Source of the DNA: Micromonospora sp. CP22
Lineage (GTDB): Bacteria > Actinomycetota > Actinomycetes > Mycobacteriales > Micromonosporaceae
Assembly: GCF_009712475.1 (NCBI RefSeq)
Contig: NZ_VCJO01000011.1
Coordinates: forward strand, 62,001 to 126,000
DNA: 64,000 nt
Direction: 5' to 3'
Shown: positions 14,635 through 23,691 of the stretch, piece after piece
How positions within the stretch are numbered: the first letter of the stretch is position 1
Layout: the number at the start of each line of letters is the position of its first letter
Position numbers and translations under genes: made by a program
The notes under the pieces: model-generated
What the model was told of the DNA's origin: nothing
The model's database searches: none
What the model saw: only the letters and a program-made list of their open reading frames with translations

Positions 14635-15894
14635 GTGGACCCCGCCGTCACCACCCCTGTCACACCGCCGGCCGACTCCGGCCCGTCCCGCGCCGTGTTG
14701 GCCGCCCGCAACGGTGTGGCGGTCGTGTTCGCACTCAACGGCCTGGCCGTCGCCTCCTGGTTCGCCCGGGTGCCGGCGATCCGCGACGGGCTCGGCCTCA
14801 CCCCGGGGCGCCTCGGCCTGCTCCTGCTCGCCATGTCGATCGGCGCGATCGTCGCCATGCCCACCGCCGGGCTGGTCACCCAACGGCTGGGCGCGGCCCG
14901 ATCGGTGGTGCTGGCCACCCTGCTCGTCGCGCTCGGACTGACCATCGCCGGGGTCTCGGCCAGCGTCGCCGCGTGGCTACCCGGGGTGGCGGTGGGACTG
15001 TTCGCGCTCGGCTACGGCTCCGGCAGCTGCGACGTCGCGATGAACATCGAGGGCGCGGCGGTCGAACGGCGGCTCGGCTGGACCGTGATGCCACGATTCC
15101 ACGCCGCCTGGAGCCTCGGCTCGGTCACCGGTGCCGGCATCGGCGCGGGAGCGGCCCGGCTGGGCGTTCCGGTCGCCGTGCACCTCGGTGTGCTGGCCGC
15201 GCTGGTACTCGGCGGCACCCTGCTCGGTGCGCGCGCCTTCCTGCCGGTCGAGCCGGAGGCTGACGGTGCCACCCCGGCCGGTCGTCGCCGTCGACTGCTG
15301 GCCGCGTGGCGGGAGCCCCGAACCCTGCTCATCGGCCTGCTGGTGTTGGCGGCGGCGTTCGCCGAGGGCAGCGCCAACGACTGGCTCGCGGTGGCCTTCA
15401 TCGACGGCTACGACTTCAGCGAGGCGGCGGGGGCGGCCGTCTTCGGCGTCTTCGTGGTGGGCATGACGCTGGGTCGCACCGTCGGCACCGTGGCACTGGA
15501 CCGTTGGGGACGTGGGCCGGTGCTGACCGCGACCATCCTGCTCGCCGTCGTCGGCGCCGGTCTGGCGGTGCTCGCCGGGTCCGGTCCGGTCGCGGTGGTC
15601 GGCGTCGCGTTGTGGGGGATCGGCGCCTCGCTCGGCTTCCCGGTGGGGATGAGCGCCGCCGCCGACGAGGAGGAGCACGCACACGTACGGGTCAGCGTGG
15701 TCGCGGTGATCGGCTACACCGCGTTCCTGGCCGGGCCGCCCCTGCTCGGCCTGCTCGGCGACCACGTGGGCACCCTGCGGGCGCTGTTGGTCGTACCGCT
15801 GCTCCTGCTGCCGACGCTGCTGCTGGTCCCCGCCGCCCGTCCGCCCGCCGCCGTCGGCGCGGGAGCGTCGGTGCGGGCGGGCTCCGACGCGTAG
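14635..15894 (+). CDS. MFS transporter (YbjJ-type)
   Basis: The 419 aa protein has about 12 hydrophobic segments. The N-terminal half carries VVFALNGLAVASWFARVPAI and the loop LTPGRLGLLLLAMSIGAIVA, as in YbjJ-like exporters/permeases; a mid-protein basic loop (PAGRRRRLLAAWREPR) separates the halves. The start is set at GTG 14635, with GAGGAGAGGA about 11 bp upstream; an in-frame GTG at 14593 would add an unlikely N-terminus. It is divergent from a LacI regulator and probably under its control. The substrate cannot be told from sequence; sugars or sugar-like compounds are suggested only by the regulator. Confidence 0.9.
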   Translation: MDPAVTTPVTPPADSGPSRAVLAARNGVAVVFALNGLAVASWFARVPAIRDGLGLTPGRLGLLLLAMSIGAIVAMPTAGLVTQRLGAARSVVLATLLVALGLTIAGVSASVAAWLPGVAVGLFALGYGSGSCDVAMNIEGAAVERRLGWTVMPRFHAAWSLGSVTGAGIGAGAARLGVPVAVHLGVLAALVLGGTLLGARAFLPVEPEADGATPAGRRRRLLAAWREPRTLLIGLLVLAAAFAEGSANDWLAVAFIDGYDFSEAAGAAVFGVFVVGMTLGRTVGTVALDRWGRGPVLTATILLAVVGAGLAVLAGSGPVAVVGVALWGIGASLGFPVGMSAAADEEEHAHVRVSVVAVIGYTAFLAGPPLLGLLGDHVGTLRALLVVPLLLLPTLLLVPAARPPAAVGAGASVRAGSDA

Positions 15895-16060
15895 CGGGGG
15901 TCGGGTACCCGGACCGGACGGGCCACCACGACGGTCGAGTCCGGCGCGTGTCGGCCGCCGACATGGCGCAGCAGCCGAGGGGTGCGGCGTACCTCCTCGC
16001 GCAGGCACCCCGGACGTGGTCCCAGTGGTGGTGGGTGTAGACCAGCTCATCCCGCGCCCT
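15895..16060 (-). pseudogene. Decayed fragment of a metallo-beta-lactamase-fold hydrolase
   Basis: Read on the minus strand, this gene-free gap encodes DELVYTHHHWDHVRG, the HxHxDH-type metal-binding motif of metallo-beta-lactamase-fold hydrolases. One frame shift later it reads LREEVRRTPRL, which resembles a downstream segment of some hydrolases with the THHHWDH motif. No start codon, no upstream half and no stop in frame support an intact gene. It looks like a remnant left by deletion; the assignment rests on a short motif. Confidence 0.4.
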
Positions 16061-16107
16061 AACCCCCACCCCGTTTCCACGCCCGCCGCCCGGGCCGGGG
16101 ACGGGTG

Positions 16108-16866
16108 TCAGCGGAGGGCGGCCACCGCGGCGTCGGCGGCACCGCGCCAGAGGGTGCCGACCTCGGTGAAGCCGGCGTCTCGGAGCGCGGTGAGGTGCCA
16201 GGAGACCGGTGGCGTCCACTCCGGACTGTGCCCGGTCGGGTAGATGGCGTGGCGTTGCCGCACCAACGGGGCGAGCGTCGGGTCCTGCTCTGCCTGGTGC
16301 CACCACTGCGACCAGGACAGCACGGCACCGGCGGCGTGACGGGCGCTGCGGTGCTCCTCGGCGCGGGCGAGCAGCCGCTTGGTCAACTCGGGCAGGCCGT
16401 CGTCGGGCATGTGGTCGGCGTTGACGAACAGCCCACCGGGCCGGAGCAGGTCGCGCAGCTCCGGGTAGAGGGCGGACAGCCGGTCGGCGGGCAGCCAGTG
16501 CAACGCGGTGGCGGTGAGTACGGCGTCGTAGCCCCGGTGTGGCAGGGCCTCGGCCCAGTCGGGTCGACTGAGGTCGGCGGTGACGATGGTGGCCCGGTCA
16601 CCGAGGGAGGCGGCGGCGAGGGCGAGCAACGCCGGATCGAGGTCGACCAGGGTCACCTCGGCGTCGGGGAAGCGGTGCAGGGCGCGCAGGGAGATGGTGC
16701 CGGTGCCGCCGGCCAGGTCGAGCAGTCGGGGCGGGGTGTCACCGCGTACGGCGTCGACCGCGTCGAGCATGGCGGCGAACCGGTGCTCGCGGTCGGGCAG
16801 GTACGCCTCCTGCTGGCGGTCCCAACTCTCCTGCCAGGCGGCGACATTGCTGATGTAAGGACTCAT
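16108..16866 (-). CDS. SAM-dependent methyltransferase
   Basis: The 252 aa protein is a class I methyltransferase. Motif I is LLDLAGGTGTISLRALHRFP (residues about 47-66), followed by the acidic VTLVDLDP, a motif II region VLTATALHWLP, and LRDLLRPGGLFVNADHM. The N-terminus (YISNVAAWQESWDRQQEAYL) probably contributes to substrate binding. The substrate is unknown; neighbours give no clue. The ATG at 16866 has no ribosome site; instead TAGCGT ends 7 nt upstream, so the mRNA is probably leaderless. It is divergent from the PaaI thioesterase gene. Confidence 0.88.
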   Translation of the reverse strand: MSPYISNVAAWQESWDRQQEAYLPDREHRFAAMLDAVDAVRGDTPPRLLDLAGGTGTISLRALHRFPDAEVTLVDLDPALLALAAASLGDRATIVTADLSRPDWAEALPHRGYDAVLTATALHWLPADRLSALYPELRDLLRPGGLFVNADHMPDDGLPELTKRLLARAEEHRSARHAAGAVLSWSQWWHQAEQDPTLAPLVRQRHAIYPTGHSPEWTPPVSWHLTALRDAGFTEVGTLWRGAADAAVAALR

Positions 16867-16881
16867 GAACTAAACGCTAGT
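16867..16881. promoter_or_regulatory. Promoter and palindrome ahead of methyltransferase
   Basis: AACTAAACGCTAGTT (from 16868) has inverted half-sites AACTA/TAGTT. On the minus strand it contains TAGCGT, a -10 hexamer ending 7 nt before the ATG at 16866. A repressor bound here, for example of TetR type, would cover the -10 element. The regulator is not identified. Confidence 0.4.
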
Positions 16882-16957
16882 TACTACTCGGATTCCTTGT
16901 CCAGACTTGTTGCCAATTATTTGCAACTACGAGAGGATGGCGAAGCGATGATCGGCT

Positions 16958-16987
16958 CGGGTCGGACCGGTCAACCGGTCCGACCCG
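16958..16987 (+). terminator. GC-rich hairpin upstream of thioesterase
   Basis: CGGGTCGGACCGG and CCGGTCCGACCCG pair perfectly (13 bp) around the loop TCAA. It stands alone in the intergenic region between two divergent genes, so it may be an attenuator in the thioesterase leader rather than a terminator. Confidence 0.35.
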
Positions 16988-17104
16988 ATCGCCCTCGACC
17001 GACGCCCACGCCCCGGGTGGGCCTACCCGACCGGTCGCCGACCGCCGGTGTCATGATGTCCCTGGCCGGGCCGGGTGCGCCCGGCCGGAACGGACTGCAA
17101 GCAC

Positions 17105-17575
17105 GTGGATCCCCAGCGCACCGCCGCGCACGAGATGTTCGACGCCGACGTCGCCTCCAACCGCCTCGGCATCGAGTTGGTCAGCGCGGCCGAGGGCAGT
17201 GCGGTGGCCCGGATGCGGATCACCGACAGCATGGTCAACGGCCACCACATCGCGCACGGCGGGTTCGTCTTCCTACTGGCCGACACCGCCTTCGCGCTGG
17301 CCTGCAACAGCCACGGCCCGGCCACCGTCGCCGCCGCGGCCGACATCACCTTCGTCCGTCCGGCCCGACCGGGGGACACGCTGGTCGCGCGGGCCAGCGA
17401 GCGCACCCGCTACGGCCGCAGCGGCATCTACGACGTCACCGTGAGCCGGGAGGACGGGGAGGTGGTCGCGGAGTTCCGTGGCCAGAGCCGGACGCTGCGC
17501 CCGGTGCCCACGCCCGACGGCGTACCCGCACCGGGGGAGCGGGACCGCCCACCGGCGGCCAGCCGGGGACACTGA
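17105..17575 (+). CDS. PaaI-family hotdog thioesterase
   Basis: The 156 aa protein is close to PaaI (hydroxyphenylacetyl-CoA thioesterase): ASNRLGIELV, RMRITDSMVNGHHIAHGGFV and FLLADTAFALACNSHG, with the hotdog-fold catalytic HGG and Asp region. Family members hydrolyse aryl-CoA esters and relieve stalled phenylacetate catabolism. The GTG at 17105 gives an N-terminus (VDPQRTAAHEMF) that fits the family; a GTG at 17075 would add ten residues. No other phenylacetate gene is nearby. The proline/arginine-rich C-terminus runs antisense to the end of the next gene (140 bp overlap). Confidence 0.88.
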   Translation: MDPQRTAAHEMFDADVASNRLGIELVSAAEGSAVARMRITDSMVNGHHIAHGGFVFLLADTAFALACNSHGPATVAAAADITFVRPARPGDTLVARASERTRYGRSGIYDVTVSREDGEVVAEFRGQSRTLRPVPTPDGVPAPGERDRPPAASRGH

Positions 17576-19592
17576 CCCGAGACCCGGCACCGCCCGTCCG
17601 GCCGGCCTTCGGCCCGCCCAACCGCGACCGGCCCGCCCGCCACGGCGTCGACGACCCGCCTTCCGGACGCCGCCGCCACCGGCCGATCCGGTGGTCCGGA
17701 ACCGGGTCCCGACGTTCCACGCCCGCTGACCCGGCTGCTGATCGGGACAACCCGGCGCAGGCACGCCGTGCCGGGGCCATCCGTCCCGGTGACGCCTCCG
17801 CCGTCGCGGTGCCGTCGTCGTCCCGCCGACCGTAGGCGGCGCGTAGCGCGCGGGGCAGGCGGGCGCAGGCGACCTGTCGCACGACCGGATCGGGCACGTC
17901 GTAACCGCCGGTCGGCAGCGGGGCCAGCAGGCCGTCGTCGGTCAGGGAGGTCACCTCCGCCGCCGCCCAGGCGGGCGGCCAGTCGAGCACGTCGGCCAAC
18001 TCCGTCACGGTGCGTCCCGGCGCGAGCGCGGCGGCCATCAGGACGGCCCGCGCACCGCCGTCGAGACGGTCCAGCCGGGCTTCGACGATGCGCCGGACCG
18101 AATCCGGTACGGGCAGCTGCGCGGGGTCGGCTCCGGCCAGCGCGCGTACGTAAGCCACCGCGCGTGCCGGGTTGCCACCGGTCACGGGGATCAGCCGGGC
18201 CGCCAATCCGGTCGGCTGACCGGCCCGACGCAGCAGTCGGCGCAGGAGCCGACCGGTGGTGATGGTGTCCAGCGGTGGCAGGCGCAGCCGGGCCACGCCT
18301 CGACCGGGCACGTTCAGCTCCTCGGTGCCGGTCGCGACGAGCACCAGGGGCAGGTCGTGCTCGTCGGCCAGGTCGACCAGCGTGGTCAGGTGGCGGCGCA
18401 GCGCCGGTGCGGCACGGTCGAGGTCGTCGACGGCGACCACCACCGGCTGCCGTCGCGCCATGCTCAGCAGCACCTGCCGCCAGTAGGCCAGGGCGCGAGC
18501 CTGGGCGTCTGCCGGCGACCGGGGCGGGTCCAGCCGATCTTCGCTCGCGCCGGGGCGGTCCACCCGCCGGACCGGATCGATGGCCGCCCCGAGCAGGTCA
18601 CCCACCGTGTCCAGGGCGACCGCGAGCAGACCGGTGGGCACCACGTGCGTCAACGTGGCCGCGAGTCGGCGACGTACCGTCTCGGGGTCGTCGTCGGCGC
18701 GGGCGCGGGCCAGCGCGCGGACCAGGTCGGCGGCGGGCCCCAGCGGCCCGTCCGGGTAGGGCGGGCAGGCCGTCGGATACCACCGCACCGGAACCCCGTC
18801 CACCGTGCGGGTGCTGCGGACCAGTTCCCGCAGCAGCCGGCTGCGTCCACTGCCGGGTGCTCCGAGCAGCAGCACCCGACGGGCGCCGCGCCCGCGTACC
18901 GCTTCGGCGAGGTGCTCCCGGGCGACGGCCAGCTCCCGTCGGCGACCGATCAGCGGGCCGTCGTGCCGTGGCGGCCGGGGGCGCTCCACACCGGTGGCGT
19001 GCCACACGTCGACCGGCAGTGCCTTGCCGGACAGCGTCACCGACGGCACCCGACGCTGCGCGATCAGCCCGGCGACCGCCTGGTGCGTGGCCGGGCAGAG
19101 CGCCACCCCGCCGGGCGGGGCGTGCTCCTGGAGCCGGGCCGCCAGGGTGATGACCGCGCCGCTGGCCACCCCATGCCCGCCGTCGTGGCCGACCGAGAGG
19201 TCGACCACCGCCTCGCCGGTGGCGACGCCGACCCGGACCCGCAGCCGTGACGACAGGCCCGTCGGATGGCGGTCCAGCGCCTGCTGGATCTCCAGCCCGG
19301 CGCGCACCGCCCGGTACGCGTCCCACCCGTCAGCGCGGCGCGCGCCGAACAACGCCATCACGGCGTCGCCGACGTACTTCTCCACCGCACCGTTCCACCG
19401 TCGCAACACCGAGGCCACGGTGCAGAAGTAGGCCCGTTGCAGGGCGCGGACGTCCTCCGGGTCGAGCCGGTCGACCAGTCGGGTCGAACCGACGATGTCG
19501 ACGAAGAGGACCGTGACGATCCGCCGCTCCTCCGACACGGGCCAACGGGTCCGCCTGACGGCTATCGGACCTGCGACAACAGAACTGGGCAT
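17436..19592 (-). CDS. Cyclase-domain and AAA+ ATPase regulator-like protein
   Basis: The 718 aa protein joins a class III nucleotide cyclase homology domain (residues about 20-190) to an AAA/NB-ARC-like ATPase. The cyclase part has both metal-binding Asp motifs (VLFVDIVGST and KYVGDAVMALFG). The transition-state Asn of the N-x-A-A-R motif is replaced by Thr (ITLAARLQ), so catalysis is doubtful. The ATPase has Walker A LLLGAPGSGRSRLLREL, where R replaces the usual K, and Walker B VVVAVDDLDRA. The C-terminal ~130 residues are low-complexity and overlap the thioesterase gene antisense. The start at 19592 (MPSSVVAGP) is the nearest ATG before the domain. It is divergent from a LAL regulator with a similar ATPase. 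Confidence 0.8.
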   Translation of the reverse strand: MPSSVVAGPIAVRRTRWPVSEERRIVTVLFVDIVGSTRLVDRLDPEDVRALQRAYFCTVASVLRRWNGAVEKYVGDAVMALFGARRADGWDAYRAVRAGLEIQQALDRHPTGLSSRLRVRVGVATGEAVVDLSVGHDGGHGVASGAVITLAARLQEHAPPGGVALCPATHQAVAGLIAQRRVPSVTLSGKALPVDVWHATGVERPRPPRHDGPLIGRRRELAVAREHLAEAVRGRGARRVLLLGAPGSGRSRLLRELVRSTRTVDGVPVRWYPTACPPYPDGPLGPAADLVRALARARADDDPETVRRRLAATLTHVVPTGLLAVALDTVGDLLGAAIDPVRRVDRPGASEDRLDPPRSPADAQARALAYWRQVLLSMARRQPVVVAVDDLDRAAPALRRHLTTLVDLADEHDLPLVLVATGTEELNVPGRGVARLRLPPLDTITTGRLLRRLLRRAGQPTGLAARLIPVTGGNPARAVAYVRALAGADPAQLPVPDSVRRIVEARLDRLDGGARAVLMAAALAPGRTVTELADVLDWPPAWAAAEVTSLTDDGLLAPLPTGGYDVPDPVVRQVACARLPRALRAAYGRRDDDGTATAEASPGRMAPARRACAGLSRSAAGSAGVERRDPVPDHRIGRWRRRPEGGSSTPWRAGRSRLGGPKAGRTGGAGSRVSVPGWPPVGGPAPPVRVRRRAWAPGAASGSGHGTPRPPPRPPGSR

Positions 19593-19786
19593 CGAGATCT
19601 GACCTGCCTCTCCCCCCGTGCGTGCCGACGATGCCCCGGAGCCTGTCACCGCTGGTCCGACGGCGGATCGGCAGAACGACGTATGTCGGCCGGACGCAAC
19701 CTTTGGTCGCAATGTCGACGCGATGAGGAGGACAGAGCCGAGGCACCTGTAGAACGGGGACGGACCCTGTGACTAGGCTGCGAGCC

Positions 19787-22660
19787 ATGGCCAGCGACGT
19801 GGACACCGCACGGCTCGTCGGTCGGGACGACCTGGTGGCGACGGTACGCTCGGCGTTGCTCGACGACGTGACGCCCGGGCATACGGCGGCGGTGTTCCTG
19901 ACCGGCGAGAGCGGCGTGGGCAAGACCCGGCTGCTGCGCGAGGTCGGTGCCCGGTTGGCCGACGCGGGGGCGCTGGTGCTCACCGGGTCCTGTCTGGACA
20001 TCGGCGACGCGTCGCCGTTGCACCCGCTGCGACAGGCGCTGCGCCGCCTCGACGCCGACCTCGCCCCGCCGGCCGCCGCGTCCGTGCGCGCGCTGCTCGG
20101 AGTGTTCGCCGAGGACCGGGCCGGCCCGGACGGCGCGGGCGCGTTGCTGGAGCGGGTGTCCCGTGGGCTGAACGTGATCGCCGGCGGCCGTCCGCTGGTG
20201 CTGGTCCTGGACGACCTGCAATGGGTCGACCGGACCACCCGCCAACTTCTGCTCTATCTGCTCGCCGGCCTCGGTGACCTGCAACTGTCGGTGCTGTCCG
20301 CGGTGCGGTCGGAGTCGTTGCAGGGCGCGCATCCGTTGCGCCGGGTGCTCACCGAGCTTCGCCGGCTGCGCTCGGTGCGGGTGCTGGATCTGGCCCCATT
20401 GGACCGGGCCGGTACCGAGGAGTTGGCCGCCGCCGTGCTGCGCCGGCCGTTGGCGGCCGAGGCGGCCGAGCGGTTGTGGCAGCGCAGCGGCGGCAACCCG
20501 TTCGTCATCGAGGAACTCTGCCGGGAGCTGCGCGACGGTCGTGACGGGCTCTCCGACACCCTCCGCGAGGTCTTCCTGGCCCGGGTGGACGCGCTGCCCC
20601 GACCGGCCCACCGGGTCGTCCACGCGGTCGCCGCCGGTGTCGAACCGGTCGAGCACTGGCTGCTCGCCCAGGTGGTCGGGCTTCCGGAGCACGAGCTGCT
20701 CGACGCGGTCCGGGCGGCGGTGTCGCACCGGCTGCTGGTCGGCTCCGACGACGGCTATCGGCTCCGGCACCGGCTCGTCGCCGAGGTGCTGGAGGACGAG
20801 CTGCTGCCCGCCGAGCGGGCGGCTCTGCACCGCCGCTACGCCGAGGCGTTGACCGCCGCGCCGGCGGAGTTGCACCAGGCCCGGTTGGCCCATCACTGGC
20901 GACTGGCCGGTGAGCCGGAGCGGGCGTTGCCGGCCGCGGTGGCCGCCGCCGAGGAGGCGGAGCGGCTGTACGGCTACGCCGAGGCGCATCGACACTGGTC
21001 GGTGGCGGTGCAGTCGGCCGAGGGACTGCCTGGTGTCGACCGGGCGGCGTTGCTCGGGCGGGCGGCCGAGGCGGCCCACCACTGTGGTGAGTACGCTCGC
21101 GCGCTGGCGCTGCTGGAGGAACTGGCCGGTGCCGACACCGACATCCCGGCCTGCGAGCTGCACATCCGGCGGGCCCGTTATCTGGCCGCCGCCGGTCGTT
21201 CCGCGTTGGCGGAGGTGGAGTACGAGCAGGCGCTCGCCGTCGCCGACTGCACTCCCGGGCAGCGGGCCACCGCCGCCGCCCGGTTGGCGGAGCTGCTGCT
21301 GCAACTGGGCCGGTACGCCGAGGCGGGCGAGCGGGCGCGCGAGGCGCTGGCCCTGGCCGAGCAGGTGGACGGTGCGACCACCGAGGTGGTGCTGGCCAGT
21401 GCCGCGCTGGGCTTCTCCGAGGCGTACCGTCAGGATCCGGAGGCGGGTCTGGCGGTGCTGCGGCGGGCGCTGGCCACCGCCGAGCGGGCCGGTCGCCCGG
21501 AGGACGTCGCGTTGGCCTACCTGCATCTGGCCGAGCTGCTGACCGGGCCGTTGAACATCCTCGAGGAGGGGGTGGTGGTGGCCCGCCGGGGTGCCGAGCG
21601 GGTCGCCGAGCTGGGGTTGGGGCGTTCCTACGAGACCCGCCTGCTGGCCATCGCCACCAACGGGCTGTTCCGGGTCGGACAGTGGGCCGAGGCGGAGAAG
21701 GTGGTCGCCTCGGCGCTACGGCACCGTCCCTCCGGCGCGGACGCCGTCGAGTTGCTGCTGGCCCGCTGCCGCCTGTCGGTCGGCTACGGCGACGTCGAGG
21801 CGGCCGACCGGGACCTGGACGCGGTGGCGACGATCCTGGCCGGCGGTGGTGCCCGGCACGTCATTCCGCTGCTCACCCTGCGAGCGGGGTTGGCGATGTG
21901 GCAGGGACGCCATGACGTGGCCCGGCACGCCGTGCAGCGGGGGCTGACCGAGACCCGCTCGGACGACCTGGTCATCCTCGCGGTGCTGGTCTGGCACGGG
22001 CTGCGCGCCGAGGCCGAGGCGCACGCCAGCCGTACCGTCGCCGTCGACGACAACGCGGTACGCCGGCTGCGTGACATCGCCGACCGGGTGGCGGCGCGTA
22101 GCGAGCGGGCGGCCCGGCCGGTGCGTTACGTGGTCGACGGATATCTGGCGTTGTGCGCCGCCGAGGTGAGCCGGCTCGACGGGGCGGATCCGGAGCTGTG
22201 GGCGCGGGCGGCGGCGGAGTGGGACCACCGTAATCACCCGTATCCGGCGGCGTACGCGCGGCTGCGTCAGGCCGAGGCGTTGCTGGCCAGCCGGCGTAAG
22301 GCGGCGACCGCAGGCAAGCTGCTGCGCGAGGCGTACCAGATGGCGCAGTCGCTGGGCGCGGTGCCGTTGACCGACGAGATCCGTACGCTCGCCGGGCGGG
22401 CCCGGGTGACGTTGGAGGAGCGCGGGGTGATCGGCGCGCCCGAGCCGGACGGGGCGGGCGGTGAGGAACTCGCCACCCTGACCGCCCGCGAGCGTGAGGT
22501 GCTGGCCGCGGTGGCCGAGGGGTTGACCAACAAGGAGATCGGCCAGCGGTTGTTCATCAGCGAGCGGACCATCGGCGTCCACGTGTCGCACATCTTCGAC
22601 AAGCTCCAGGTACGTACCCGGGTCCAGGCCAGCGCCATCTTCCTGCGTAGTCGCGGGTAG
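19787..22660 (+). CDS. LuxR-family LAL transcriptional regulator
   Basis: The 957 aa protein is a large ATP-binding LuxR (LAL) regulator. The Walker A FLTGESGVGKTRLLREVGAR and Walker B LVLVLDDLQWVDR lie in the first 150 residues. A long alpha-helical TPR-like middle follows. The C-terminal LuxR helix-turn-helix covers the last 65 residues (LTAREREVLAAVAEGLTNKE, IGQRLFISERTIGVHVSHIF). LAL proteins act as pathway activators for catabolism or antibiotic production. ATG 19787 is chosen because TAGGCT ends 7 nt upstream, the pattern of a leaderless promoter; a GTG at 19769 is the alternative. Its target is unknown. Confidence 0.92.
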   Translation: MASDVDTARLVGRDDLVATVRSALLDDVTPGHTAAVFLTGESGVGKTRLLREVGARLADAGALVLTGSCLDIGDASPLHPLRQALRRLDADLAPPAAASVRALLGVFAEDRAGPDGAGALLERVSRGLNVIAGGRPLVLVLDDLQWVDRTTRQLLLYLLAGLGDLQLSVLSAVRSESLQGAHPLRRVLTELRRLRSVRVLDLAPLDRAGTEELAAAVLRRPLAAEAAERLWQRSGGNPFVIEELCRELRDGRDGLSDTLREVFLARVDALPRPAHRVVHAVAAGVEPVEHWLLAQVVGLPEHELLDAVRAAVSHRLLVGSDDGYRLRHRLVAEVLEDELLPAERAALHRRYAEALTAAPAELHQARLAHHWRLAGEPERALPAAVAAAEEAERLYGYAEAHRHWSVAVQSAEGLPGVDRAALLGRAAEAAHHCGEYARALALLEELAGADTDIPACELHIRRARYLAAAGRSALAEVEYEQALAVADCTPGQRATAAARLAELLLQLGRYAEAGERAREALALAEQVDGATTEVVLASAALGFSEAYRQDPEAGLAVLRRALATAERAGRPEDVALAYLHLAELLTGPLNILEEGVVVARRGAERVAELGLGRSYETRLLAIATNGLFRVGQWAEAEKVVASALRHRPSGADAVELLLARCRLSVGYGDVEAADRDLDAVATILAGGGARHVIPLLTLRAGLAMWQGRHDVARHAVQRGLTETRSDDLVILAVLVWHGLRAEAEAHASRTVAVDDNAVRRLRDIADRVAARSERAARPVRYVVDGYLALCAAEVSRLDGADPELWARAAAEWDHRNHPYPAAYARLRQAEALLASRRKAATAGKLLREAYQMAQSLGAVPLTDEIRTLAGRARVTLEERGVIGAPEPDGAGGEELATLTAREREVLAAVAEGLTNKEIGQRLFISERTIGVHVSHIFDKLQVRTRVQASAIFLRSRG

Positions 22661-22763
22661 GTGTCGGATACGTCGTTCTACTGATGTCCGCGCAGCGGGC
22701 GCCTGACAGGCTGGGTCCGACGTCGCAGGGCACGACGACGTCGGCGAGTAGCTTGGAGGGGAC

Positions 22764-22847
22764 ATGCGCGAGCGCCACGAGCGGATCACCAGGTTCGGCA
22801 TTGTGACGCGCCAGATCGGTACTCGGCGCGGCGGGGCGTCGGCATGA
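22764..22847 (+). CDS. Short coupled leader ORF ahead of DUF5995 gene
   Basis: A 27-codon frame (MRERHERITRFGIVTRQIGT and 7 more residues) begins at ATG 22764, 5 bp after a strong ribosome site (GGAGGGG). Its stop overlaps the next start as ATGA. The downstream gene has no ribosome site of its own, so ribosomes probably arrive through this ORF. The peptide is basic and resembles no known family; its N-terminal codons resemble a GAGCGNNNCGAGCG pattern common in related genomes, so it may be repeat-derived. Confidence 0.5.
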   Translation: MRERHERITRFGIVTRQIGTRRGGASA

Positions 22848-23623
22848 GTGGGTGTGGCGAGCCGGTCTGGGGGCCGGTGCACCGGGACATCGTCGACCTG
22901 CTGGCCGATCACCCGACTGACGTGCCCGCCGTCGTCGACCACCTGACGAAGCTCCAGGACATGCTGGTCCGGCTGCCTCCGCTGTTCGACAGCTGCCCGT
23001 TGGCCGACTTCAACAAGCTGTACCTGACGATCACCACCAGCGTGCTGGACGGGCTCTACTCCGACCGGTTCGTCGACCCGGTCTTCCTGTCCCGGCTGGA
23101 CGTCGAGTTCGCGGCCCGCTACTTCGACGCGTTGCGGATGTGGAGCGACGCCAGCCCGAGTACGCCCCGGGCCTGGGCCTGCCTCTTCGAGCGGATGCGC
23201 GGACCGGACGCCCGTCCGCTGCCCTCGGCGGCGGCCGGCGTCAACGCGCACATCAACTTCGACCTTCCGTTCGCGTTGGTCACCACCTTCGACCACCTGG
23301 AGTCCGAGCCGGTCGACGGCAGCGACCAGCATCGCGACTACCTGGAGATCAACAAGATCTTCGCTGACAAGATCCCCGGCCTGCGTCGGGGCTACCTGGA
23401 GCAGTGGCAACTGCTCATCGACATGCTCAACGGTCAGATCGACGACTGGTACCAGGGCGAGCTGATCCAGTACACGCGCGATGTCGCCTGGCGCAACGCG
23501 CAGCGGATCTGGCAGTGCCGGCACGACCCGCACCAGCACGAGCGCGAGCGCAGGCGGCTCGATGACACGGCCGCCGCGCTCGGTCGGTTGCTGCTGTCGC
23601 CCCTCGGGGCGTTCTTGCAGTAA
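22844..23623 (+). CDS. DUF5995 family protein
   Basis: The 259 aa soluble, mostly helical protein matches the DUF5995 pattern: an N-terminal helix bundle followed by GVNAHINFDLPFALVTTFDH, then DYLEINKIFADKIPGL and a C-terminal helix WRNAQRIWQCRHDPHQHERE. Function is unknown. Conserved His/Asp/Asn positions (NAHINFDL, DQHRDY) could bind a metal or haem-like ligand, which is speculation. It has an ATGA overlap with a 27-codon leader ORF. It follows the LAL regulator by 183 bp. Confidence 0.8.
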   Translation: MSGCGEPVWGPVHRDIVDLLADHPTDVPAVVDHLTKLQDMLVRLPPLFDSCPLADFNKLYLTITTSVLDGLYSDRFVDPVFLSRLDVEFAARYFDALRMWSDASPSTPRAWACLFERMRGPDARPLPSAAAGVNAHINFDLPFALVTTFDHLESEPVDGSDQHRDYLEINKIFADKIPGLRRGYLEQWQLLIDMLNGQIDDWYQGELIQYTRDVAWRNAQRIWQCRHDPHQHERERRRLDDTAAALGRLLLSPLGAFLQ

Positions 23624-23691
23624 CCGGGACGGGGGGTCCCCGCGCCCGGCCCGCCGGCGGGGCGCGGGGACATCGGCCCGGACCGGGCGGC

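Noticed and set aside
19646-21526. 626-codon minus-strand frame opposite the LAL regulator
   Set aside because: Gln/Gly/Arg/His-rich translation typical of an antisense shadow; the plus-strand LAL gene is unambiguous.
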